Shown piece after piece: positions 1-5,888 of a DNA stretch of 10,424 bases. Made by a program: the position numbers and the translations under genes. Position 1 is the stretch's first letter, and the number at the start of each line of letters is the position of its first letter. Below the pieces are notes generated by a model. It worked only from the letters and a program-made list of their open reading frames with translations, ran no database searches and was not told the DNA's origin. The DNA is taken from positions 1 through 10,424 of the forward strand of contig JAGBTW010000194.1 in NCBI GenBank assembly GCA_017631135.1, given 5' to 3'. Origin of the DNA: Alistipes sp. (lineage in GTDB: Bacteria > Bacteroidota > Bacteroidia > Bacteroidales > Rikenellaceae).

Positions 1-40
1 AGTGCGTAAATCAGGAGAAGGTGTAAGGATAGAGAGTGTG

Positions 41-109
41 ATTTTTAAGGTTAAAAAGGGTTTGAAAGGGTATCTCCCTTTTGAACCCTTTTGAACATTT
101 TAGACCCTT
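41..109. repeat. Hairpin built from ~10-bp repeats
   Basis: The arm at 54-70 (core AAAAGGGTTTGAAAGGG) pairs with 76-92 (CCCTTTTGAACCCTTTT), matching at 15 of 17 positions around a 5-nt loop TATCT. The right arm is itself a tandem series: CCCTTTTGAA twice, then two degraded units (CATTTTAGA, CCCTTTATAC) to about 110; the left side has weaker matching copies back to about 41. It resembles the larger element at 3540-3640 in design but not in unit sequence. It may end transcription of a gene lying left of the window. A frame open from base 2 to a TGA at 92-94 could be the tail of such a gene, but I cannot identify it. Function is not known. Confidence 0.6.
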
Positions 110-188
110 TATACGCTTGAACGCTCTCATTTTTCCTCGCCACTCATCTTGCATAATTTACCATTCGGTAAAAAAATGGAGTGTAGGC

Positions 189-219
189 TTGCATATCTCG
201 CTGAAAATTCATAAATTTG
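189..219 (+). promoter_or_regulatory. Possible Bacteroidetes-type promoter for the HAD-malQ unit
   Basis: TTG at 189-191 and TAAATTTG at 212-219 fit the Bacteroidetes -33 TTG and -7 TAnnTTTG elements with a 20-nt spacer. The predicted transcription start falls within a few bases of the ATG at 225, so either the transcript is nearly leaderless or the real promoter lies elsewhere. This is inferred from motif match only. Confidence 0.35.
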
Positions 220-224
220 TGGTT

Positions 225-821
225 ATGGAAAATGTTAAGAATATAGTTTTCGACTTGGGCGGTGTGGTCTTTGCGCGCGACCCAAGGAAGTTTGAACCCG
301 AATTTATAGAGTTTTTCTCGTATATCATGCTACCCAAGATGCCCGAGTTTTGGGAGGAGTATGACCGTGGTGTGGTGACCTACGACGAGGTTATCGACTC
401 GCTCGCCGAGTATAACCAGTGCGACAAGGAGCTTGCTGCGTCTAACCTACATCGCTCGATAATAACCCAAGAGGCTATACCCGCGACAAAGAGTCTTATC
501 GAGGCTCTCAAGGCGAGGGGATACAACCTCTATGTGTTGTCAAACATGTCGAAGGAGTTCATCGAGTTTCTGCGCCAGCAGGAGGTATACGCCAACTTCA
601 TTGGCGAGGTTGTGTCGTGCGAGGAGCACATCGTGAAGCCCGACCCCGCAATATACACTACACTCACCGAGCGCTATGGACTTAATCCCGCCGAAACACT
701 CTTCGTCGACGACCGCAAGGAGAATGTCGAGGCAGCAAAGGCTTTAGGGTGGTGTGGCTATCACTTTAACGCACGCAAGCCCGAGGAGAGCTGTGCGGAG
801 TTGCGCGAGGCTCTATTGTAA
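225..821 (+). CDS. HAD-IA family phosphatase, YihX-like
   Basis: This is a 198-residue soluble haloacid-dehalogenase-superfamily hydrolase. All four HAD motifs are visible: motif I FDLGGVV with nucleophile D10, motif II LSN at 105-107, motif III K138 (KPDP), and motif IV FVDDRKEN with D162/D163. A helical cap lies at about 20-85 between motifs I and II. Motif I has Gly at the position of the usual second Asp (DxG instead of DxD), as in the YihX alpha-D-glucose-1-phosphate phosphatase subgroup (HAD-IA variant 3). The ATG at 225 is chosen over one at 81 because the family begins just before motif I and the extra 48 residues look unrelated. The gene ends 33 bp before malQ on the same strand, so the two are likely co-transcribed. 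A sugar-phosphate substrate, perhaps glucose 1-phosphate, is inferred from the subgroup and this neighbour. The fold is certain; the substrate is not. Confidence 0.88.
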   Translation: MENVKNIVFDLGGVVFARDPRKFEPEFIEFFSYIMLPKMPEFWEEYDRGVVTYDEVIDSLAEYNQCDKELAASNLHRSIITQEAIPATKSLIEALKARGYNLYVLSNMSKEFIEFLRQQEVYANFIGEVVSCEEHIVKPDPAIYTTLTERYGLNPAETLFVDDRKENVEAAKALGWCGYHFNARKPEESCAELREALL

Positions 822-854
822 TCGAAAAATTAATCTACTAAAACATAAACAGTT

Positions 855-3311
855 ATGACACTCAATTTAAGATTGGATTATATGACAGCATACGGCGAGG
901 AGCTGCATGTTGTTGTTGATTCGGGACGCGAGAAGAGCTACCCCATGCACTATGTGGGTGAGGGTCGCTGGGAGGCATCGCTCAAGTTGGCAGATGTCGC
1001 AGAGCTCGCATACCGCTACGAGGTGCGTTATGGTGATAGCGTGTTGCGCAAGGAGTGGGGTGGTAAGTGGCACCGCCTCGCAATAGATAAGAAGGCTGCG
1101 GCTGTGCGTGTCCTCGACCGCTGGCACGACATGCCCTTCGACCGTTCGTTCCACTCGTCAATGTTCACCGATGGCGTGTTCCGTCGCGAAAAGGCAAAGA
1201 AGGCACAGCCCGCAGCAGAGGGTTACATCACCATGCGTGCTGATATAGCTGTTGTGCGCCCCTCGCAGCGCGTGGTACTCGTGGGTGACGGCAAGGCACT
1301 CGGCAACTGGGATGTTAAGAAGGGTGTAGAGATGAATGATGCCTATGCACCCATCTGGAGTGCGCGCTTCAAGGCTCCCAAGGCGGGCTTTGCATATAAG
1401 TTTGTCATCGTCGATAGCGCCTCGGGTGAGCCTGTAGCATGGCAGTCTGGCGACAACTACTACTTCGGCGAGACGGTGAATGCTGGTGAGGCACTCGTTG
1501 TTGAGGGCTTGCGCCCCCACTTCGACATGGCTCCATGGCGTGGCGCGGGTGTTGCTATCCCCGTATTCTCGCTCCGCTCTAACTCGAGCTTCGGTGTGGG
1601 TGAGTTCAACGACCTCCGCCTTATGGTTGACTGGGCAGCAGCTACGGGTCAGTCTATAATTCAGATTTTGCCCATCAACGACACCACAATGTTCGGCACA
1701 TGGGAGGACTCATACCCTTATAACGCTAACTCTACCTTCGCCCTCCACCCACAATTTTTGCACTTGCCTCTCGTCGGCGAGCTCAAGGATAAGGAGGCTA
1801 TGGCACGTTTTGACGCCCTCGGCAAGGAGCTTAACACGCTGCCCAATGTGGACTACGAGCGCGTGAACAACGCCAAGAATGAGTATCTACGCCTTGTCTT
1901 TGCCCAGGATGGCAAGAAGACCCTCGCATCGAAGGAGTTTAAGGCATTCCTCGCAGCTAACGAGGAGTGGTTGCGCCCCTATGCTGTATTCTCGGCATTG
2001 CGCGACGCAAAGCACACGCCCGACTTCTCGAAGTGGGGTGCTATGGCAAAGTACACAAAGGCGAAGGCGTCAAAATATGAGAAGGAGAACCCCGAGGCTG
2101 TGGCTTTCCACTACTTCGTGCAGTATCACCTCTCGAAGCAGTTGCGTGAGGTGCGCGACTATGCTCACTCAAAGGGCGTAGTCTTGAAGGGTGATATTCC
2201 AATTGGTATCTCTCGCACAAGTGTGGATGCGTGGGTATACCCCGAGCTCTTCAACATGGACTCATCAGCGGGTGCACCACCCGATGACTTCTCTGTCATG
2301 GGTCAGAACTGGGGCTTCCCCACATACAACTGGGCAAAGATGGCCGAGGATGGCTACGCTTGGTGGAAGGCACGCTTCGTGAAGATGGCGGAGTACTTCG
2401 ACGCATACCGCATCGACCACATCTTGGGCTTCTTCCGCATCTGGGAGATACCTCTCAACGCCGTGAACGCACTTCTTGGTCGCTTCAACCCCGCATTGCC
2501 CTATAGCGTAGACGAGATTCGTGGCTACGGCTTCAACTTCGAGTATTGGCACGCGGGCAATATCGCTGAGACCGACAATATGCTCTTCGTGGAGGATAAG
2601 ATTAAGCTCGGTCACTACCACCCCCGCATCTCGGCATACAACACCGACTGCTACCGCTGGCTCTCGGATGACCAAAAGGAGGCTTACAACCGCCTATACA
2701 ACGACTTCTTCTACCGTCGTCATAACGACTTCTGGAAGTGGGAGGCACTCAAGAAGTTGCCACCTCTCACCGAGGCTACAGGCATGCTCGTGTGTGGCGA
2801 GGACCTCGGCATGATTCCCGACTGCGTACCTTCAGTTATGTCGGGCGAGCAGATTCTCTCGCTCGAGATTCAGCGCATGCCCAAAGACCCCAAGGTGGAG
2901 TTCGGCTCAACATACGACTACCCATACCTCTCAATCTGTACAACAGGTACTCACGATATGAACCCACTTCGTGCATGGTGGGAGGAGGATCGAGGTGTTA
3001 CACAGCGCTTCTATAACCACGTTCTTGGCGCATGGGGCGAGGCTCCCTACATCTGCGAGCCATGGATCTGCGAGCAGGTGGTATCTATGCACCTCAAGTC
3101 ACCCGCAATGCTCACCGTTCTTCCTCTCCAGGATTGGATTGCTATGGATGGCAACCTCCGCCGCGAGAACCCCCACGACGAGCGCATCAACGTGCCTGCA
3201 AACTCACGCCACTACTGGCGCTACCGTATGCACATCACACTTGAGGAGTTGCTCAAGTCAGATGACCTAAATAATAATATTCGTCATAAGATTGCCGAAT
3301 CCGGCCGATAA
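855..3311 (+). CDS. malQ: 4-alpha-glucanotransferase (GH77) with two N-terminal CBM20 domains
   Basis: This 818-residue enzyme moves alpha-1,4-glucan segments between maltodextrins, releasing glucose (amylomaltase/disproportionating enzyme). Two starch-binding CBM20-like domains lie at about 1-105 and 122-218 (the second shows VVLVGDGKALGNWDVKKG). The GH77 barrel begins at about 235. Catalytic signatures are intact: SYPYNANSTFALHP near the substrate site, nucleophile D521 in YRIDHILGFFR, acid/base E649 in VCGEDLG, and the third carboxylate D701 in TGTHDMNP. The tandem CBM20 plus GH77 layout is that of plant DPE2 and of Bacteroidetes homologues; the protein is somewhat shorter than the roughly 890 residues I recall for Bacteroides. 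No signal peptide is seen, so it is cytosolic. The leader is A/T-rich without a Shine-Dalgarno sequence, normal for the phylum. It follows the HAD phosphatase and ends at a hairpin terminator. Confidence 0.96.
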   Translation: MTLNLRLDYMTAYGEELHVVVDSGREKSYPMHYVGEGRWEASLKLADVAELAYRYEVRYGDSVLRKEWGGKWHRLAIDKKAAAVRVLDRWHDMPFDRSFHSSMFTDGVFRREKAKKAQPAAEGYITMRADIAVVRPSQRVVLVGDGKALGNWDVKKGVEMNDAYAPIWSARFKAPKAGFAYKFVIVDSASGEPVAWQSGDNYYFGETVNAGEALVVEGLRPHFDMAPWRGAGVAIPVFSLRSNSSFGVGEFNDLRLMVDWAAATGQSIIQILPINDTTMFGTWEDSYPYNANSTFALHPQFLHLPLVGELKDKEAMARFDALGKELNTLPNVDYERVNNAKNEYLRLVFAQDGKKTLASKEFKAFLAANEEWLRPYAVFSALRDAKHTPDFSKWGAMAKYTKAKASKYEKENPEAVAFHYFVQYHLSKQLREVRDYAHSKGVVLKGDIPIGISRTSVDAWVYPELFNMDSSAGAPPDDFSVMGQNWGFPTYNWAKMAEDGYAWWKARFVKMAEYFDAYRIDHILGFFRIWEIPLNAVNALLGRFNPALPYSVDEIRGYGFNFEYWHAGNIAETDNMLFVEDKIKLGHYHPRISAYNTDCYRWLSDDQKEAYNRLYNDFFYRRHNDFWKWEALKKLPPLTEATGMLVCGEDLGMIPDCVPSVMSGEQILSLEIQRMPKDPKVEFGSTYDYPYLSICTTGTHDMNPLRAWWEEDRGVTQRFYNHVLGAWGEAPYICEPWICEQVVSMHLKSPAMLTVLPLQDWIAMDGNLRRENPHDERINVPANSRHYWRYRMHITLEELLKSDDLNNNIRHKIAESGR

Positions 3312-3349
3312 TTTGTCGTGATAGTGGCGCATCTGCGGCGCTTCAATCA

Positions 3350-3397
3350 AAAGCCCGAATGGGACGTACGTCAAGTACTACCCATCCGGGCTTTCTT
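3350..3397 (+). terminator. Intrinsic terminator after malQ
   Basis: A 14-bp stem (3350-3363 with 3381-3394; AAAGCCCGAATGGG against CCCATCCGGGCTTT) has one A-C mismatch and a 17-nt loop that can form a small GTAC/GTAC pairing. It runs into TTTCTT. It lies about 40 bp after the malQ stop. A 10-bp inverted pair, AATTTGTCGT at 3310-3319 and ACGACAAATT at 3427-3436, flanks the hairpin. Confidence 0.75.
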
Positions 3398-3513
3398 CAT
3401 GTCAGCACCACATCAGCACCACTCTGACGACAAATTTGATGAACTCATCGACGGCTTTTTCATGTCGAGACCAAGCCTAACCTCTTCTGACAACAAATTT
3501 GGTCTCACGCTAA
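3388..3513. repeat. Imperfect 63-bp tandem duplication
   Basis: Matching blocks recur exactly 63 bp apart: CATGTC at 3398 and 3461, TCTGAC at 3423 and 3486, ACAAATTT at 3430 and 3493, and GGCTTT near 3389 and 3453. The sequence between the blocks has diverged. The period is 21 codons, so an overlapping reading frame shows a degenerate 21-residue repeat, but I see no convincing coding signal (see rejected items). Confidence 0.6.
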
Positions 3514-3539
3514 TGATAGTTGCGAAATATGGATATTAC

Positions 3540-3640
3540 GGAATTTAATGAAATTAGGGAATTTAAGGAATTTAGCGTGGCTATAACCAATCACTAAATT
3601 CTCTAAACTCCCTAACTTCCCTAACTTCTCTAACTTCTCT
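3540..3640. repeat. Large inverted repeat made of 9-bp units between convergent genes
   Basis: The left arm 3540-3575 reads as about four 9-bp units of AATTTAAGG type. The right arm 3594-3640 reads as units CTCTAAACT, CCCTAACTT (twice), CTCTAACTT and a partial copy. The arms are reverse complements of each other with scattered mismatches, many of them G-T compatible, around an 18-nt loop at 3576-3593. The element fills the gap between the malQ terminator and the stop of the minus-strand nucleosidase gene at 3661. It could fold in RNA from either strand and separate the convergent units. There is no clear U-tract on the minus-strand side. Confidence 0.7.
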
Positions 3641-3660
3641 ACTCTCTCGTCTACTCCTTA

Positions 3661-4266
3661 CTACTCTTTGTACCTATCTATTCTCATAAGTAGCTCGGTG
3701 AAGTCGGAGTGGGCGTCGGCGAATTCGTCGTAGGACTTCTCGGAGTGACCCTCCTCGGGGACATCCGAAACGTACTTGATGGCCAACACGGGGAGGTTGT
3801 CGTAGAGCTCGGCAACCTGGCAGATGGCGGCAATCTCCATATCGAAGAGGCCGCACTCGACGCCGAAGCGCGTCTTTATCTCGCGGATGATGTCGGCATT
3901 AACAAACGAGTCGCCCGTAAAGACTGTCTCGGCATCTGTGCCGCAGAGCTTGCGGGGGTCGGTAATCTCGGGGCAGAAGCCCTCGGGGATGATGGCGTCG
4001 TGGTGTATGGCGCGCGAGGGCATGACGATGTCGCCCTGCTTGCGACCAAGGGCTGCGGCAGCAAAGCCAATGACGGCGATAAGGTCGTAGCGTACGCCTT
4101 TAATCTCGGCAAGCGTGAGGGCACGCGAGAGACCCGATGATGATAGAGCCTTGCCTATGCCCACCTCCACGAGGTCGTAGCTGTGGGTGAGGTTTGTGGC
4201 CTTGTCCAGAGCGTAGCGCATGGCGCGGTACTCGCGCGATGTGGGTGCGCAGATAAGAACTCGCAT
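3661..4266 (-). CDS. mtnN: Nucleoside phosphorylase-family hydrolase, probable MTA/SAH nucleosidase
   Basis: This 201-residue cytosolic protein probably cleaves adenine from S-adenosylhomocysteine and methylthioadenosine. Visible family signatures are: N-terminal E12 in the position of the water-activating Glu of MtnN; the glycine/alanine-rich strand VIGFAAAALG at 65-74 followed by GDIVMPSRAIHHDA; FDMEIAAICQV at 141-151 (E144, ribose-contacting Glu); and KYVSDVPEEG at 164-173 with the expected catalytic D168. It is shorter than E. coli MtnN (232 residues). The start at 4266 is chosen because it lies 4 nt after the luxS stop and removes an unrelated 44-residue extension reading back through luxS. 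LuxS uses the product of SAH cleavage, which favours this identity over the related futalosine hydrolase (MqnB), the main alternative. The core GFAAA differs from the more common GSAGG. Confidence 0.75.
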   Translation of the reverse strand: MRVLICAPTSREYRAMRYALDKATNLTHSYDLVEVGIGKALSSSGLSRALTLAEIKGVRYDLIAVIGFAAAALGRKQGDIVMPSRAIHHDAIIPEGFCPEITDPRKLCGTDAETVFTGDSFVNADIIREIKTRFGVECGLFDMEIAAICQVAELYDNLPVLAIKYVSDVPEEGHSEKSYDEFADAHSDFTELLMRIDRYKE

Positions 4267-4270
4267 AGGC

Positions 4271-4783
4271 CTACCACCACTTTTCGTAAACACTTGCAAT
4301 GCCAAGCTTGGCAGCCTCGTCGGCGGTGAACAGCACGCGCATATACTCTGCCATAGCGGCATTAGTAGTGTCGATGGCATACAAGCCTGGGTTGCCACAC
4401 TGTATCTCGTTTAGACCAACAACATCGGCTGCCGACTTAAGAGGGAACACCTCCTTGTAGACCTTCGCAAGGGCCATGCGTATATCCTCCGCCTCGACAT
4501 TCTGCATCGTAGAGAGGTAGAAGCCTGTCTTGCAGCCCATAGGGCAGAACGACACGATAGACGAGCCTATCTTCTCATCGAGGCGCAAGTAGTAAGCCAT
4601 GAGGTGCTCGATGGTGTACACCTCGCCCGAGCCGAGGGGTGCATGAGCCATGGGTGCACGGAAGCGTAGGTCCCACGAGCGCACAGCGAACTCCTCGTTG
4701 ATGGTGTATACGGAGCGCAGGTATAGTCCTGCGTCGAGCGTGCGATGGTCAACATCGAACGACGAAACGATATTCTTTTTCAT
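4271..4783 (-). CDS. luxS: S-ribosylhomocysteine lyase LuxS with an altered metal-ligand position
   Basis: This 170-residue protein matches LuxS along its length. LuxS splits S-ribosylhomocysteine into homocysteine and DPD, the AI-2 precursor. Visible signatures are: SFDVDH with H13 near the N-terminus, WDLRF with R40, the EVYTIEHL block with E59 and H60, PMGCKTGFYL with catalytic-type C84, and IQCGN with metal ligand C129. The first metal ligand, His in the family motif HTxEH, is Tyr56 here (codon TAC; His would be CAC). All other expected active-site residues are present. It leads a two-gene minus-strand operon with the SAH-nucleosidase-like gene 4 nt downstream. The start ATG at 4783 precedes the family's usual N-terminus, and a TATCTTTG element lies upstream. 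Family assignment is certain; activity is open. Confidence 0.93.
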   Translation of the reverse strand: MKKNIVSSFDVDHRTLDAGLYLRSVYTINEEFAVRSWDLRFRAPMAHAPLGSGEVYTIEHLMAYYLRLDEKIGSSIVSFCPMGCKTGFYLSTMQNVEAEDIRMALAKVYKEVFPLKSAADVVGLNEIQCGNPGLYAIDTTNAAMAEYMRVLFTADEAAKLGIASVYEKWW

Positions 4784-4826
4784 AGTAACGTATTTATTCT
4801 AATTAGGTTGTTAACAAATTATAGTG

Positions 4827-4834
4827 CAAAGATA
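4827..4834 (-). promoter_or_regulatory. -7 promoter element for luxS
   Basis: On the minus strand this reads TATCTTTG, an exact match to the Bacteroidetes -7 consensus TAnnTTTG. The transcription start is predicted near 4820, leaving a leader of about 35-40 nt before the luxS ATG. No clear -33 TTG is seen at the right distance. Confidence 0.6.
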
Positions 4835-4856
4835 GGTTTTTTTTCGGTTGTTTGTG

Positions 4857-4864
4857 TATCTTTG
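4857..4864 (+). promoter_or_regulatory. -7 promoter element for the GSCFA gene
   Basis: TATCTTTG on the plus strand matches TAnnTTTG, with a predicted start near 4870, about 12 nt before the ATG at 4883. Together with the luxS element it forms a 9-bp perfect inverted repeat (GCAAAGATA at 4826-4834, TATCTTTGC at 4857-4865) separated by 22 bp, so each -33 region overlaps or abuts the other -7 element. Confidence 0.6.
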
Positions 4865-4882
4865 CCCTAAAATCGCACCATT

Positions 4883-5863
4883 ATGAAGTTTCGCACCGAG
4901 ATAGAGGTTGCTCCGTGGCAAAAACCCATAGACTACACCGATAAGATTACATGTATAGGCTCGTGCTTTGCAACTAACATCGCCGAGCGTTTGCGTAGGC
5001 ATAAGTTCAATGTCGTGGCATCGCCCACGGGTATACTCTTCAACCCCGCGAGCATCGCCCAGGCTGTGGAGATGATGACCGACAGCTACGAGGGTAGGTG
5101 TGTCGTTGACCGAGATATGATGATAAAGCTTGATGGTCGCTATGTGAACTACGACTTTCACTCTGCGGTGTCGGGAGCTACGGCAGAGGAGGCTATGCAG
5201 CTGATGCAGCGTGCACTTGTTGAGGGTGGTCACCACCTCTTGGGTAGCGACCTTGTGATTATAACCCTCGGCACGGCATGGTGCTATGTGCATCGCGACT
5301 CGCAGAGGGTTGTTGCCAACTGCCACAAGCAACCCTCGGCACTCTTCGAGCGTAGGCTAATGAGCGTGGCAGAGGTTGTCGAGGCTCTGCAAAGAGCAAT
5401 AGAGCGCATTAACGGTCGCGTGCTATTCACCGTTAGCCCTGTGCGCCACATGGGCGAGGGTATGGAGGATAACTCGTTGAGCAAGGCTATACTGCGCGTT
5501 GCGGTGAACGAGGTGTGTGCAATGTACGACTCTGGCGTGGACTACTTCCCCGCCTACGAGATAATGCTTGACGACCTACGCGACTATCGCTTCTATGAGC
5601 CCGACATGGTGCACCCCACGGGTCAGGCTGTGGACTACATAACCGAAAAATTCTTCGATGCTGCACTCTCCACGACGGCACGAAGCACCATGCAGCGCAT
5701 CAGCAAGGTGGTCGCGGCGGCGGAGCACAGAGCTTTTAACCCCAGTGGCGAGGGCTACAAAAACTTCTGTCGTGCACAGCTCAAGGAGATAGCAGCGCTC
5801 GAATATGTAGATTTATCGAAAGAAAAAGAGTTTTTTGAGTGTATGTTAGGGATAAATGAGTAA
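4883..5863 (+). CDS. GSCFA domain-containing protein
   Basis: This 326-residue protein carries the family name motif GSCFA at 26-30, followed by the conserved PTGILFNP at 48-55. Later blocks are FTVSPVRHM and a DMVHP segment with D241 and H244. A Ser in the N-terminal GSC block with a DxxH near the C-terminus resembles the SGNH/GDSL hydrolase layout, so S27, D241 and H244 are a plausible catalytic triad. GSCFA proteins are common in Bacteroidetes, but I know of no established substrate. No signal peptide or membrane segment is seen. The gene has its own -7 element and its stop overlaps the putative promoter of the next gene. An esterase or acyltransferase role would be inference only. Confidence 0.85.
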   Translation: MKFRTEIEVAPWQKPIDYTDKITCIGSCFATNIAERLRRHKFNVVASPTGILFNPASIAQAVEMMTDSYEGRCVVDRDMMIKLDGRYVNYDFHSAVSGATAEEAMQLMQRALVEGGHHLLGSDLVIITLGTAWCYVHRDSQRVVANCHKQPSALFERRLMSVAEVVEALQRAIERINGRVLFTVSPVRHMGEGMEDNSLSKAILRVAVNEVCAMYDSGVDYFPAYEIMLDDLRDYRFYEPDMVHPTGQAVDYITEKFFDAALSTTARSTMQRISKVVAAAEHRAFNPSGEGYKNFCRAQLKEIAALEYVDLSKEKEFFECMLGINE

Positions 5864-5868
5864 CTTTG
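5861..5868 (+). promoter_or_regulatory. Putative -7 element overlapping the GSCFA stop codon
   Basis: TAACTTTG matches TAnnTTTG, and its first three bases are the TAA stop of the GSCFA gene. The next ATG is 20 nt downstream at 5889. A TTTG at 5834-5837 could serve as -33, but the 23-nt spacer is longer than usual. Confidence 0.45.
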
Positions 5869-5888
5869 CACGCTTATTTTGAACATTT

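Noticed and set aside
81..224. N-terminal extension of the HAD protein from the ATG at 81
   Set aside because: The 48 extra residues are unlike any HAD N-terminus, pass through the hairpin repeat and the putative promoter, and the family begins right at the ATG at 225.
3318..3548. 76-codon frame after malQ with a 21-residue repeat
   Set aside because: It starts at GTG, runs through the terminator hairpin, and its repeat is just the 63-bp DNA duplication read in phase. A shorter version from an ATG at 3399 would be 50 residues. Neither has a recognisable family or composition like the neighbouring genes.
3709..4140. 143-codon plus-strand frame opposite the nucleosidase gene
   Set aside because: It lies entirely antisense to a gene with clear catalytic motifs and has low-complexity valine/glycine content typical of a shadow frame.
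4267..4398. N-terminal extension of the nucleosidase gene into luxS
   Set aside because: It would overlap the intact luxS C-terminus; the MRVLICAP start 4 nt after luxS fits the family.
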